From Allacma fusca (taxonomy: Eukaryota; Arthropoda; Collembola; Symphypleona; Sminthuridae): 64,000 nt of DNA. Each line of letters begins with the position of its first letter. Position 1 is the first letter of the stretch. The translations under genes and the position numbers were made by a program. The stretch is taken from NCBI GenBank assembly GCA_947179485.1, contig OX359249.1, positions 4,278,001-4,342,000 on the forward strand, in the 5' to 3' direction. The notes beneath the pieces were generated by a model. That model was not told where the DNA came from and ran no database searches. It saw nothing but the letters and a program-made list of their open reading frames with translations. Below are positions 35,916 to 52,200 of this stretch, piece after piece.

Positions 35916-38900
35916 CGTACAACTGTAACTCGTCGTCCTCAATAAGGAACTATCACTCAGAAACTCGGAAATCTTCAATAACGTAATTCAAAGGTATTAA
36001 ATAAAAAAAAGTTGCTAGCACATGTGTTCATGTCTAAAAGAAGTTAAGGAATAATGGATTCAGGATTATGTGCATTTTATTTATCAGACATTGACAAAGT
36101 CAGAAACGTTTTTGATTCTGGGCCTCAAATGAAATGTGTTGGTGTTGCCCCTATGTATTTCTTGTTTCTGGCATTATTTATGACTTCGTAACTACCATTA
36201 TTGGTTTGATGTTAATGGTGTTTAGTGGTCAATTACTTGGTAACGTGTGACAGTGACAGGTAGATAAGGTAGCTTATAGCATACATTATTTTTAAATAAT
36301 GGTTTTATTTGGTCATAGCAATTAGTAATTCGCTATGGTCAGTAGTCTATTTAGTACCCGCATTTTTCAGCTTCAGTAAGTCAGCATTCACTTCAAATTA
36401 TGAATATTGGGAAATTTGTGAATTGTGGTTTTGTGACATTGTGAATTGTGACTGTGAGTTTAACTTTAATTGCTAGGAGTAATAAGATATGAATTTATTA
36501 TTGTTGTACTTAAATTATTGCAATGAGAGAGCAGAATCTGTACTTTAGCTTGATGATTCGAATATGATTAAAAAGGCTAAAAACAATATTGAATACAAAT
36601 TATTTGGAATAATTATTTTGTTATTTAATTATTCAGAACTGTGTCACACTACTGCTAATCCTCGACTTCTGTTGTGATGATGACGGTTGACTTGGTGACA
36701 ATTTTGGCAAAAGGAATGTCAATATTGTCGAATGTCGATCATTAAAGGTTTAATTGGCATTGGCATACTTGACCCGGACTTGTTGGCACACTCATTGATG
36801 TGTCTATAAATATCCTTCATCTGAGCATCCAAGATCATGTCTTGTTTTGTTTTGGAAAACTCATGCATCAGCCAAGTTCAAACACAGATGCTAAATATTT
36901 ACTGAGACCAAGGAGAATTATTGTAGTTGAACCTTTGTTTTGATGTTAAAAATTACGAGCATACAATATTTTGCTCGATGTGGCGGAAGGATACTTCGTG
37001 TGTCATATTTATGCGAACCTATTATGTGCTACTAATGCAACAGCGTAGTAAATAACCTGTAAGAAATGTATACACGTGCAAAACAAATCGCAAAGGGAAA
37101 GAATACCTTAGTATCGATCTGTATTTTTAATTCACGTTTAAAATGAGCAATTTTGTACATGGGCTGTATGTACTTGTGTGTTAGAGTGATAAACAATTAA
37201 AATAGCGAATATGCATTTGAGAGAAAGTGCCAGAAGTCATGAGCCGATAATGGTAGTGTATAGATTTTACTCATATAAATTAGAACCATTTTGCTTTTGA
37301 TACACAAGTATTTTCGTAAATGTTTTAAAACTATATTCGGTATTATAGTAATTAAAATTAGCAATATACCATTAGTCAATATTTTCTGTGTGCACTTTCG
37401 CTTATACCTAATTAATATTTATTATTACTATATTATTTTGAATATACGTGAAAAACAAAAACAACAAAAAAAAACCATGAAACTCGCTCATGTACTATTA
37501 TGTACCCTTTTGAAGGACCACAATATTATGTCATCCATTGTCTCATATGCCTAGGTTCATTTCCCACCCAGGCGTCATCAACTATACACTAACAATAATA
37601 ATAATTTCCTCTACATATACAATATTACACGCTCATAGAACAACTTAACATTATCTTATAGCTTAGATTTAATTTTAATAAAGAGCCTTAAATATTTAAC
37701 CGTGCCAACGACATGCTGTTTAAATTGTAACATTATATATACTACCTAAATCTTGTACTTATTTAACTTGTCCTTATAGCTTTATGTACACAGCTAACTG
37801 TCCTGTTGTTAAAGGGTTGATAGTAAGTGGTACTATAATAGCATTTATGTATGTGTACCTACTATATGAGAAGAAAACAATCTTGCACCTCATCACAAAT
37901 CTTAACAGTATATAGGTTTCAATTCAACGTAGTTACTAATAATTCATATGTGAACATAACGTAACAGCACTTAACAATGCTTTGATATAGTCACCAACAC
38001 GCTTAATTTAATAACAGAGTTGATCGTGTGATAAACAAAGTTTTTTCTTGGACGTGGATCGCCGAGACTCCCACACTTACTTTTAAGCTAATTTTTTAAA
38101 ACCAAGACATTTTCAATGTTTTCATTTGTTGTAAAAATTGCTAGCACAATAATTATCCAGTTGTTCGCTAATGAGAGAGACCACACGCAATATTTTCAGT
38201 ATCAAAATTATTTTGGTCGAAAGGAGAACAAAATATGCCAATATGCATGTCTAACAATAACTTGTAGAAATAGAAAGCACAACTAACACAAGACAAGGAC
38301 TCAGAAATATAATAATTAATAATTCCAGGACATAAAATTATTTAGTATACGACATATTTAATTAACAAACATGGCATTCAATCGCTTTGTGTAGCTGACA
38401 ATAATGTTGCTACTATCCGTCCGTATATTGTAATAATAATTACGTACAGCTAATAAAAAATTACGATAGAAGAATTTTAAGAGTATGCCACAGATTTTTT
38501 TGTTCTTCAGTTCAACTCTGCATAATATACTCACATACTTACACATTATCTTTGGTTCCATACCACACATAAAAACGCCATTAAGATAGTATTTAACACA
38601 TACAGCTGAATAGTAACTAACAGTCAACAATAGTTCGCTTGTCTCAATATTAATGTGCAGCGGTTCTTTTGGTAATAAGAAAATGTTTATATTGATATAA
38701 TACAAGCTTTGAATCCCTGATAGGACTTCGTTTTGTTTAGATATATATTAATTAATAGTAGTTGGTCGTCTGACAATAGTATGTGAACTAAGTAGTCTTC
38801 TCAAAAACAATGTTTAAATTACCACAGGAATCATTTCAAGGTATCAGCTTCTCAGAGTTCATCTCCAACTATCCAGTGCGTGAAGGTAGATCAATTATTC

Positions 38901-40158
38901 TTTCGCTTTAACAGGTCAAGTTTTTTCGACCAGTCAAGACATTTCAATTATCAGTTTCTATTATTAAAATGCCCTCGAACAGAACGCTTTATAAAAGTAA
39001 AGATTAATAACAATAAATCAGTTCTTGTTATATTGAAATATCAAGTGTTTCACTCGGTTAGAAAAATTATAACAGGTGGAAGTTGATAATTTCTAAACTT
39101 ACTGTGACATTAACTTGCATAAAGAATCATAATAATTACTTTAATAAGCATTTCCAATGCAGTGTAAGTTGCAAGTATATAACGGGAGGAAAACCACTAT
39201 TCGGCCAATTTTGTCAGTTCACACAGAGTAATAATTGCGAAAGTTAAAATTATATACAGCATAATTATTCATATATGACTCTAGCAAGAGGTTGAAATTC
39301 CACGCTGGCGGTTAGACTCACAAAATGACTACAAAATTCTCTATTTAGCAACAGTTAAAATTAAAAATAATAATAATTTAATTTACAGTTACAAGCGTAA
39401 TAAATTTGGTCTGAAAATAAATGCTACCTGTTTATAAAGGGAAAATAATATTGCATACAGTAGTTTCATTTTTTTCCGTTCACAGAATAAATTAAGCATT
39501 GTTTCAGTGAACATTACAACATTTAAGAAGGAATATTTATTTTTCTTGGAAATCAGTAGATAAAGTTCTATAATAACAATAGTTAACATAAAAAACTGAG
39601 ACGTTCTGACGATTAACGAAAATTGGAATATATTTTTGCAATAAGTAATGATAATAACAACAGTACTCTAAAATGTTTCAGCCCAGCCCAGCTAACACTA
39701 AAAATAGCAACGATTACTTCATAGCTTCTACTGCAACTATATGTAGAATAATAAAAATTAGCAACTATAATTAAATATTATTATGCAAGTTGAGTTACAC
39801 AACACGTATGTAAATAATATTGCTACTGAACACAACGAAACACATCGTCAAAACTTATACAAAATACTTACACTTGAAAATACTTTATTTCCGTTTTTGT
39901 CCCTTTGTATAGTTAAACAAAAAACCAGCTAAAATGCACTTACGGTCAAACTTATATGCACTACTACAAATTTTATTGCAAATACTTCTATCCAAAAACA
40001 TCATGTTTACAACAAGCAGTACGTGCAGATAACACATGTCAACATGAAAAATTTCTTCATAATTTTCCTTCTTGTAGTTTTAATGAATATATGTCAATAC
40101 TTACCAGTTCTAGTAAAATTATTAGATTTATGAACGAAACGAGGTAATCCCAAAGTAT
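35916..40158. other. gene-free region between F-box gene 2 and ARID2
   Basis: About 4.2 kb of AT-rich sequence. It should hold the F-box gene 2 promoter at its left end and the ARID2 3' flank at its right. All open frames are under about 115 codons, Lys/Ile/Asn/Tyr-rich and without start, splice or domain support. No RNA gene, repeat or transposon ends recognised. Confidence 0.5.
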
Positions 40159-40164
40159 TTTATT
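40159..40164 (-). terminator. poly(A) signal of ARID2
   Basis: AATAAA on the minus strand, 125 bases past the ARID2 stop at 40289; the nearest candidate. Confidence 0.5.
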
Positions 40165-40288
40165 TTTGAAAAAAATTCCAAAAAATTAATTGCAGAAGGC
40201 ATTGCATCTATACATACGGTTTGAGACCCAACTACATAGCTCGCTTTAAGAGTAAAATGCCTTTGAAATACTCGTAACAAGATGCAAC

Positions 40289-43200
40289 TTAACTATTGAT
40301 TTCCTTCATATCATACAGAAGCTGTGCGATGGTACGGGAACTCTCCACATTACTCATGGCAATAGTGGCCAATTGCGACTCATAACCGCGTAATATCCTA
40401 AAAACAAAAAATATGTCCACATTTTATTATGACTCAATTCATCCAAATTCAATTATAATAGTATATTATTTGAGGTTGTCCTCATTCAAGATTTTAAAAT
40501 TATGCGAATAAATAAAATAAAACAAATCAGTTAAATAAATTTTTCATTCAAAACAGCATACTTTAGGGTAAGTTTTTAAACGCTGTTTACATACCTTCGT
40601 CCCATCGATGAATAGTTGACCAGATTCTTTAAAATTAGAGCTGCTGTTAGTCTAATACTTTTTGTTACCGGACCCTCATTATCATCGAGCAATTCCTTTG
40701 GGTTCATGAACTGCATGGCGTGCCTTTTGATGGCGTGAAACGCAGCATTAGGAGCATATCCTAAATGATGATGTGTTGGATGCTGAGGAGGTGGTGGGGC
40801 TTCTGAAATATTTGATAACAATTTCCTATTACTAAATCATTCGTACATAACAGGTGAGTTAATTGCTGAAATTAAACATTCGGCTAGGAGAGAATACCAA
40901 TTTGCAAACCAATACATTATAAAAATTAGGTTAAGTTTTACTGTTTAATGTACGGATGAGCCTTGAAAAATATTTTACCTATTTTATTTCTTCTCCTATA
41001 TAGCGACATTTCCAAGGCATGTTTTGTACAATGTCGGTCTTGTAGATGTGTCATTAGAGAAAGACGTTTGCGCAGCAAAGGATCACATCCATTAGGTCCC
41101 CATTCGCAACGAACTGCTTCAGTTAACGTTTCAGGAGTATGGACCTTTGATACGTGGAGAAATACCTACAAAATATCAAGTGATTATTAATGACTGAAAT
41201 AACAAATTTTCATCCAAAAATAGTTTAAAACCTTACAAGCCGCAGATGTAGTCTGACATAGTATAGGTTTGTACAAAATATACACGAAAATCACTCTGAT
41301 TTTCCACCCGTTTTTTTGCAATTTGAATGACTGACATAAATTTTACGAATTTATGCTAAAATATGTATGCATCTGTAATGTTTAAGTAATTAGAAAATTT
41401 CATCCTTACTTTTCCAGGTTTGTTAAAGCGTTGTCCACATCCTGACCACTCGCAAAGATAAGGTTGGTCATACGAATTCGATTCTGGCAATGATATAACA
41501 GAATTCTCAGGACCTCGGGCCTGTCTAATTGTAATGTTTGAACCTACTGGAGCTTGTACTTGTTGTTGTAACGCTGATTGAATCAGAGGTGTGGGACTCC
41601 CGTGCGTCTGCTGTTGCTGTTGGAGATGTGACCCTTGTTGTTGGATCTGTTGAAGCTGTTGCTGTTGCTGCTGTAACTGAAGCTGTTGTTGAGAATGTAG
41701 TTGAAGTTGCTGTTGGAGGTGTGAATGGGTCTGATGGGTCTGCATAGCTTGAGTTTGAGAGCCCTGAGGCTGTTGCTGTTGTTGCTGCAAGTGTGGGTGT
41801 TGAGGTTGTTGTAACTGCTGCAACTGACTTTGCTGCTGCATCTGTTGCATTTGGGGTTGTTGTTGCTGAGACATTTGCTGAATCTGTGATTGCTGTTGCT
41901 GAGACACTTGTTGAATCTGTGGTTGTTGCTGCAGCTGCTGCTGGATTTGGGATGGCTGTTGGGATTGTTGCTGAGAAGGCTGTAGAATTATAATAGCTTT
42001 GGCCATTTGGTCATTGGAGGACACATGAGGTTTGGAAATTATGACTTGACCTTGAAGTGGATTCTGAGATTTTGTGGTGGAGAGGATCAATTGTTGACCA
42101 GACGGCAGAACTAACTGCCTTGCAAAAGTAAGTTGATTTTGGGGGTTAACAGATAGTCGCAACTGCATCATTTGATTAGGTGCGTTCGTACTGGTATTTT
42201 GCGAAGTGTTGTAATTATTATTAATGTTATTACTAATACTTCCTGTAGCAGGAACAGTAGCAGGGCTGCCCTGAGAACCGCTTGGAAGTGGTTTGACAGG
42301 ATTTGACAAGTTATTGGACGACGATGATGAAAAAACAATGTGAGAGTTAACTGCAGATGTCGGAGGGCTAGGATTAACTAAAGATGCTGACGACAAGGAA
42401 GAAAGTGAGGCCTGAAGCATTGAAGAAGCCGTTACAACAACTGATTGGGCCACACTAGCAGCTGAGGAGACCACTGAGACAACAGCGGCTTTTGTAATAT
42501 TCCCTTCATCAACAGTTCCTTCCGCACATCCGTTCCCATTTACAACAATGTTGGATCTCTTAATTGGAGGTTCCGGTGCCGATGTGAGTGAAGAGGATTC
42601 CTCTGACACAGTGCTACAGTGTGGCCTTTTGATTCCCAGCTGTTCGGGTGTAACCACAATTAAATCACTTATTTCATTGAACTTCTCAAGTAAATCTGTC
42701 CCGTCCATCGTTACAGAAGGAGTAGCAGAGTAGGAGCTGGTAGCTGTAGCAGATGGAGTGGTACAGGGAGGCGGAAGGGTAGACAAACAAGAGGAGGTGG
42801 TAGCATTTAATTGTAATGTGGAACCCATTGTCACAGGTATTGTCCCGGATGTACTAAGACTATTATTACAATTACCACTAGCATTCCCATCACCACCTAA
42901 ACTATTACCCCCGATTCCTCCACCACACATTATAACAGTTTCGCTGACTTTAGGCATAGTAGTGATAGAAGAGAGGATGACACCAGAAGGATCTCCCACA
43001 CCCATACTATTTGTAAAACCTTTAAGGGTCTGAAATTTCGGCAGTGTGGGTGAGATAACTTGGCTAAACAATGTCACCTGTGGCTCTGATGCGGAGTAGA
43101 AAGTCATCTGGGACTGCTGGGAGTCATTTGCATCTAATAATGCATTCGACAAGCTACTACTACTTGATTTCATGTTGGCAACAACGGGACCACTTCCGAT

Positions 43201-46200
43201 GGAACTGTTGCTGTTGTTCTCATCTAATTTGTCCACTAATTCTAGCCCACGATCACTGATTCTAATCTCTCGATTTCCAAGTCCATTTGGACTCTCCATT
43301 GGATTCACCTTCCGCTCCAAGAGATCGATTAGCATTCCTTTTAACTTGTTTTTCCCCTCCATAAAATCATCTGCCACACTATCTCCATCTTTAGACGACT
43401 CTTCGGACTGAAAGAAATTATAATTATTAATCATTGTAATCAATAAAAAACGTTCTGAATAGTAAAAGTAGCTTCACCATCCTTTCGTTAGTCAATTCTT
43501 TGCTACACGAGAAAATAACAGCCAAAATAGAGAAAGTCTTACGCTGAGGCCGTTCCGCAATATCCCTTGGAAAGAAGTCAGGGGCGGAGTAACCGCTGAC
43601 AACTGATGAACATTGACCTCTTGTTCTTCATTGCTATTGACTGAGGAAGATGCAGAGGATTCTTCCATTTCAGAATTACCGTCAACCCCATTTACCTTTC
43701 CTTCCATCCCCTTCCCACGTTTAGACTTCTTCGGCAATGATTCTTGTTGTAATTTTTTCTGCTGCCGCTGAGCCACCTTCAATCATGTACGCAAAATTAG
43801 GAATCAAGAATGATAATACAATTTTAGAATTTTTCTACGTTCTCAAAAGATACTTTCTAGCCCTCAGAAGTCACACACTGTCTACATTTTCGAAAAAAAC
43901 ACTAATAATTATATTTTAAGTAAAATAAAGTACAAGGCGCAACTAGAAGTATATTTGTTAGTTGAAGAAGAACACACGTTGGGATCAATAATACAATTAT
44001 TAAATATATTTATATTATTGACACGCAGAAATTCACACGCTAGAGCACAACTGATTAGTTTCACTATTGCTGCACATCTATGGTCTTGCAGATTTTACCT
44101 TTGATGCTAAAAGACTTCTAATGGCTGAGGACGCAGGACTAATTGCATTCTTTACAGTCTGAGCCTGTCCTACTTTGACTTTTCTTGTCTTGTAACGCAA
44201 TTTTAATGCAAACATTTTCATTATTCAATTTGGTATTTTTATATCATTTGGTTTTATATTGTTGGTGATACAACAATATAATCATTAACGCATTCAAGAA
44301 GAAAAATAAAAGTATAGTTATCCCAAAATTATTCAAAGGAGCTGAGTAAACCTTCAGCCAAAAAATAAAATTGAGCCAAGAACAAAATAAAGTATTATAT
44401 CTATAGATAAGTAAAAGTAAAAACGAAACCATAACTTACCCCACTCGGGTTCTTTGGTTTTGGCGGCCGAGACAGAGTAGCCTTAAGGATAGGTGATAAA
44501 GTCTTGTTTTCAGTGGATGGAATGTGAACAGAAACTGGGAGCTGATTCACTTGAGTTGGTGCTGGTGCAGCAACAGAGGTAGGAATAGAGGGTCGCACCG
44601 AAACAGATACACCTGTAGGTAAAAGCACAACTTAACTTTATAACTGGTACGAACATGGTTCCATTAAACGGAAACACAATTTTACTATAGGCTACAATAT
44701 TTTATTAGACGAATTATTATAATGTGTCATAATTAATCAAGGCAACAAAGTAATAATAATCCCATGTCATATATGTTTTCGTACATGGGGACAAAGTCTG
44801 ATTACTTGTAGTTAAAGCAACTGGCACACTGGATGTCGGACCAGTTTTTGCAGGAGGATAACAAACAGGTGTAACAGGATTAGCTATCGATGTAGTTACA
44901 CTGTTCGCTGTTGTGGAAAGGGTTGGTTTAGAAATGATCTTGGGCCTGATGCCTTCGAAGAAAGAAAGGGAACTACTGCCAAATTGTTTTATCACTGGAC
45001 CAACGGGGGCACCATAAGCACACCTGGAAGTTAATCAAAAGATATTTCCGTTAAGGAATAGTCATTAAAAACTCATTATATAATACTTGCAATGCAAAAC
45101 CAAGAAAGAAATAACTTACTTAACACACTGAATGAACTGATCCATAGAAAGAACCTTTTGGGGATTCTTCCGTGCAGAACAGTACATACGGTAGGATTCA
45201 CCCTGCTCGATGGATGTACCTGGAAAGACTTCAAAAGCCCCTTTAAGCCAGGCTAATGCCCACCCTTCTTCACTTAGAGTTCCTTTGGGAGTTACTAAAG
45301 GTAAGCTTATAGACGGAATAATTAACTGCTGATTTATACTTTGGTTTGAAACTTGGGCCAGAGTGTTAGAAGTCGCTGCATTTGTTGTTGGACAAGTTGC
45401 AAGTGATGCATTAGTTAACACACTTGTACTTCCACTATTCACCACCGCGCTTGAGTACACTGGAGAAATCGGTACACTTGAGAGATAATTACTAGAGCTG
45501 GAAAACGTTACCACAGCTGCTGTATTTCGAGCGGTATTAAGATTCGAGAATGCTGTGGAGGGGGACATTTGCTTAATATTTAGCGCCGTCGAAAGATTTC
45601 CAGTATTTGGGATCTCGCTGGCACCATTAATGTTTGGCTTTTGCAATGCAGATAGATGCATTTGAGATGATGATGCTGACTGAACTAAATGAGCCATAGG
45701 TCCTAAAGGCGGACCGGGCGAAGGGGCTGGACTTAAAGAAGAGGATGGTGATAATGCAGGAGAGGGTACTCTCATATGTTGAGGTTGATTACATCCAATA
45801 TTACTATTCTGACTTATATTGACAGCTGGAGGTTGTTGTAATTGTACTTGAAGTGCGCTAGGATGATTTTGTGGGCCAGAATGCACCGGATTCAAAACCA
45901 CAGCAGTTGATGTAGGGACCGTAATACTACTTTTATTCACATTCCCTATGGAGGGTAATGACGACGAAGGGAAGGACGGTGCTGGGGAATGGCTAGAGCG
46001 TGGTATAGTTGCAATAGGAGCAACTATTGTGTTCGGGGATCCACTGGGTGTATTATTGGGGGCAACCTGGTTTGACAAGGGAACTGATGTAGCCGACTGA
46101 GCAACAGCTCCACCAGTTTGCGGGGTAGCAACTGCTCCGGATTGTTGTGGTGTTTGCAAGTTTCCAGTGACTGTTTCAACGACTCTCATAAGAATACAAC

Positions 46201-49200
46201 CTTTTGGGCCGTAACTTTGAGCCTAATTGAATAAACAAGATTACAAATAATTATTACGAATTTATAAACTTCCTTTAGTACAACGGACAGCCTTTCAATA
46301 TAGGCCAAGAAAACTTACTTCAACAGTGACTAGTGAGACCAGGGTAGCGACGGAACCTTGAACACGCGACAACTCATTGCATACCGCTTCACCAAGACCA
46401 GTCATGGAGAGTAGACACTCCAAGGTGTAAATTAACAGCATGATATCACTTATCGTAAGTAATTCACATATTCTTTTGTACACGTTTAACTTGACGTATT
46501 GATTAAGAATTTCATCATTTCCATCCTTCTTGCACAACTCTCGAAGACTTTCCAAAGATCTCAAGATTCGAAACCGATCAGGGGAAAATAGTCCCTCCAC
46601 CACCAAACTCATAATTCGACAACTTAAGGGATCAATCGACGGCTCTCGTAACTGCAAATGTTGGGCAATATTTCCCAACAAATCTAGCGCTAACTGAGGT
46701 ATTGTTCCCCAACAACATTCAGACGAGAGTAGAATAAATCTGTATAAAAATCACACATAATTATCATTAACACCACCGGCATGATTAGCTGTTGTTCAAA
46801 CACATTTGCTCTATACCTCCATGAGTTAAAATACAGACTCATATCTTACCTTAGCAAAGTTTGATTATTTGCCATTAATAAGGCATTATCCTCTTCAAAA
46901 CTGAGATTCCTTAAAATATTGGCAATTTGAGTAATACGCTGACCGATTCGATCATCACTATATGCAGTTTTTCGTAAGAGGTACAAAGGTTGGGGTTCTT
47001 GATTTAAGGCGGGAAATGGATCCAGTGGATTCTGACTTTTAACACCTTTACACGGACATAGCCCGCAGCAGTCAGAAAGACTAAATTCAGGATCCCTTTC
47101 CGAGATTCTTTTACGATTCATTAAAATCCACTTTTCTTCTTCCGTCAGTTCAGGCTCGAAAACAACGTCGGTATCAATAAAGTCTAAATACTCAACCTCT
47201 GCTCCTACACTCTGATTTATCTTTTGAACAAAACATTCACATAACACATGTCTTGCATGACCTTCTGGAATGGTTTCCATCCAGAAAGAATTATGGCAAA
47301 GCTGTCTTGATTCCAAATAAGAGTTTTCCAATAGTTCCCGAAGTTTACCTGAAATTAGGAAAATCATTTTCACATAAGCTTAACCCCGTTATTTTCATAG
47401 GACAAAAAACTCTATTCTAACCTCATCTACAATTAGTTCGTTACACATCTCGCACCATGAACCTATTATGTACAAGGTTTAAAAATGTCCAAATGCTTAC
47501 AATGATTAAAGACACCAGCATGGCCTAAGAGTAGTTCGAGAATCCTTGGCGCTTTTGGAAACTTGAGGACATGCTTTGTCTCGTTAGAGAGCAACGTACA
47601 GACACTTATGGCCATGTCTTGATCATTCGGTAAGGGACTCTGAAGGGACATCACCAGCCGATCGTAGTCAACACCCTCCAAAAGACGGGTTGACATCCCG
47701 AGTTGTGCCCGGTTGCTGTCTGTAAGTGAAATTTCGGTCATCATGGTTAAAAACCTCCAGATTACAAAAAAAATGATTTTATTTTAATGACTATAATATG
47801 TGTATTAACACGAATACATAAATTTTTAAAATGTAAAAGTTCATCTTCTTTTAATGTAATACCCCATTCCAACGGGGTACACCATGTGTAGAAATAAGCA
47901 CAAAAATATATCCCACGAGTAACGATATAAGTTATAAAAAGCTCCTGCATATAAACGCTGTGGCTCATTGTACGGTTGCAGTATCATTATAAACTACAAA
48001 ATAAATCATATGCATACGATATTCAGATTACAAAGTTCCTTTAATTAGAGACTTAGAGAAACGAAAGTCCTACGTAAACTACGTCCGCGTGTCTGTGCCT
48101 CATGGTACATTGTCAGCTAAAACAACATGCTGATATTACTCCTGATACCCAAGACCTAAACCAGGCTAGCTTTTAGATCGTGAACATCACTTGAACTAGA
48201 AACGTTCAGACGAACGATAGCACTTTACTACAGTATACACCGACCCGACCAGAGCACTCTTTTTCAGCCTTTTCATTCATAAACTGAACGGAGTGTTCTC
48301 GTCCTTCCATCTCCTATACATATATGTGCAGAATAGATGCGGCTTGCTCCTCATCAGAAATGTTATACCAGTTTCAATGTGAACGACGAACAAGACGGAA
48401 CAAATCTCACACTCCAGTCCAACATAGAGAAACATGGGATACAATTTTCAGCAAATCTACAGGCTATCCCGAAAAGTCCTGGTTCTCAACTAACCGAATC
48501 ATCTCCACATACTTTTGGCGCGTCTCAGGCTAAAAGACATCCCATTTAGTGTAACATAAAGATAAAAGCTTTGAACATATACCTCTTCTAGTTGACAATG
48601 TCAATATATTTAACCATCTTCTTTACTGATTTAAAACATTACAAGCTTCTCCATTATTTTTGTGGGAATCAAAAAATTCTATGTACGCAATAATTAATCC
48701 TTAGATTTAATGAAGCTATTAATAATTTTCTTCTTCATGTGGTAGGACAACGTCAAGTGGTTTCTCCCCACTCCGGACATAAATTATTTCTGACTATATG
48801 TCAATTTACTCTATAAAATCCTATGGCTATAATGCTACCATACACATAATATAGATACCAGTACCAATGAATAAATAATTTTGCTTATGAATAAATCATT
48901 ATTGTCTTACCAGTAACAGGAATGGTGCTGATATGGAGTGGGGTAGTGGTGGTTGACTGGGAGGCGGGTTTATTTGGAGTGGTGTACTGGTTGTATCGTC
49001 TCCGATGTCGGAAGTCATCGAATTCATCATCATCATCATGCCGGCCGTCAACATCTTCACCCAAATAATGTATTTTTTCGTAAAGCTCCAAATACCTGCA
49101 AAGAACAAAAATAGTTGTCAAAATGATACTATCCCAACACGACTAACATTTACTAAAGGGTCAGTTAAAAATGAACAAGATCTACCTACATCTACTACAC

Positions 49201-52200
49201 AGTTACAGAGTACACTTAGAACTAGGTAAATGATTTAAAGTTTAATTATTTCAGAGTTTCAGTTTTTTCATATTGTACAGATCACGGATTTGTACAATAT
49301 CTGTACAGACGCTGGATTTAAAAAGGATCTTTTTGCATATATACATATAAGAACTATAAAATAGACGCATTAATAATTATTGTTTATTTTAACAACTGTG
49401 CATATAGTAAAACTAAACATAGCTACATACAAAAAGCAAGGACTTCGGTACTGCTCTGATATTATCTCCGGCTGCAAAATTTTTGTGTGCATTTTTGCTA
49501 TATACGCACAGCATGGCATTAAACCTTACTCTGCCTGCTGACATTGGACATGGAACGCAAGCTTACTGAGAGACACTTAACTAGACCGTACGCGAAGTAT
49601 CTTTAAGCTCTGGGAGAATCCCAGTTAAGAAGATACCAGTTAAGAAGATACAGGCGCATACTGACGCTCCTCAATATGTGGGTTTAACTATCAACTCCGG
49701 TACGGCACAAACCACTAGCGACCGAGGACGTTCCCATAGCTGCTGTCAAACTGTACTTATATACCTATACGTAAAATACTGGGAACAGAGTACGGCAATG
49801 GCAATGACATAAAATGCAGACCAATGTAATCGAATGCACCCCAGAAATGCATCTCTCTCGTCGAGCATGAACTTGACCTACATCAATTCCATTATGTATA
49901 TCCGTATTTCGACGAAGCAGGCAGCAGGCACAGGCAGTGCATTAATAGGAGAGTCCGCACTACTCACATGTGCTTGCTCTATACGTCCATACTACAGTCT
50001 TCTACAAGGACTGCTGCATAAATGCAACTTGTCTGTGTTGTGGCAAAGTTGCAAGTGTATAGACTTTGTTGTTCACATGGAAGCACTCCTCCACTTTTAC
50101 TTTCCCTTCCTCGTAGTCTCAACTCTTAAAAGTTCCAACACATAGACATCCCGTCTAGCAGTCAGTCTCAGTATAGATAGTAGTGTTAAAAAAAGTACCA
50201 TGCCACTTTCTGCTCAACCTCCATGCAGTGTACTTACGCAGTCACTGAATCCTCTCTCAGTCCGACTGCTTCAAAAATCCACGTTGCGAATTATATCTCC
50301 TCGTGCCTTATCCCTGTCCCTTGAACAATCCCAACTAATCCTCCTCAAACGTCCTCTTACTCTTCCTCCTGGACTAAATCTGTTTACAATACACTATTAA
50401 AATACTCTGTTCCTCCACTGATAGTAAATTATCTAGAATAAATTCTAGATTTTTGCAAAGGCTAACACATAGTACTCTTGTAGATAATATCGCCGTTCAA
50501 ATAATCTAAGCACTACCGAGCTCCTCAACAGGAAGACTGGCGGTAAGAACGGTACAAAAAGACGCTACTCGATTGTCGTAGAGTACGCTCAGTCTCACAT
50601 AAACCCATTCCCGGGCATGAGTATGAGTTCAGCTATGTTTAAAAAAACGGGAACGAAAAGAAGCCAAATTTTGATTTCTGATGCCGTAAAATCTCGTTAG
50701 TAACGAGAGATTCGGAATGTACGTGAGATTTTTGTCCCCTTATAAAAACAACATCGATTACGAGCAGTTTCGTAAGCCTTGTGTAAACGGATGGCGGAAC
50801 CGAACGAACTCGTTCCTTACGACGAGAAATCCCTTATACAAATCGATCCCTTATAGCTAAAAATCCCTTACACAAACCGATCCCTTATAACTAAAAATCC
50901 CTTACAAACCGTTATGATGAGCGTTTAGTGCATAACAAAGCTTTGAATATTTGTGTGTACAGTAGTATACTGTAGGTACACTACACACAAACTCAGTTTT
51001 CAATGTTGAGTATCCGTTAAAAAATATTTGACCCGTCCCATCTGTGTGTTGAGCTAAAGCTCTGCTATGAAAATTATGTATTGTGCATTTAAATGAAAAA
51101 CCAACGACAGGACTGCATGATGATAGCTACACGAAATACAGGTTGAAGCAAAAATTCTCAGTAAACAGAAACACTACTATACATACATAAGTATGTGTGA
51201 ATAATCTGTGTGTACATTTAGATATAAGTACTATTTTGATGCTATTATTTTATCCGTTTGGTGAGTTCCAAACGTGAGTATGTGGAAAAGTCAACGATAC
51301 TGTAGGCATGCATTTTTGTTTTTGTTATATCTTGTATTCTGGAAGAAATAGTATATTGAGAGGTTGCAGGGCCGACTTCGGAGGGAGCGAAGAACTGCAT
51401 CGTCCAAAGGAATTGGAGGGAGGGAAAATAGTGCCAAATGAATAGTGTGGATTTGTGAATGACTTGGAACTGGAACTGGTATTGGCATGCTGTGGTATAG
51501 GGAAACCCAGTGAGCACCTAAGTTTAAGGGAAGGAGAAGGGACCTTGTGCTGGTTCTCTGGAGTGGGACCCAGTGAGGCTATAGCACAACGCACAACTTT
51601 AAGAAGCGGGAGTCGGGACTGGACGAAAGACTTTCACTGTATCTCAAGAGTTGTATGATCATGCAATGTAAATATGCGTGTGGATACTGGATAGTCGTGT
51701 GGCCCGGCATACAAGAAGCAGTCCTACTCGTGTTGTAAAAGTCTCCATGCATACATATGAACATATACATATACATACAACATGCAGGTAGATCTTTGTA
51801 TGAGAGGGAAACTCTGCTTCTCAAAGCCGGCAAATTCGATTCCACATCTCACTGAACTCGTGCTGCCCGTGTACTGGTGTGTGTGTGTGTACTCCTGCTG
51901 CTGTCTATTATGTATAGTATTGTATAGGTATATACACGCATTCTATTGAAAGAAGGTGCAGTTGCAGTTGCTGCAACTGCAACCAAAATAAATGTAACTT
52001 CTCCATTCATTCTCCAAGGAACATTTACTTCATAGCGAATGTCAACAGCAGCCCTACGCACTAAACTGGGTGATACGATCCCGCTAAAAATGAGTACTAG
52101 AAAGGTTTCGCTATACACTATTTACAGATATTGTTTGATTCTGAATATTGATAAATATTTGAAAAACTACTACCACAAATATATTATCATATTCAACGGT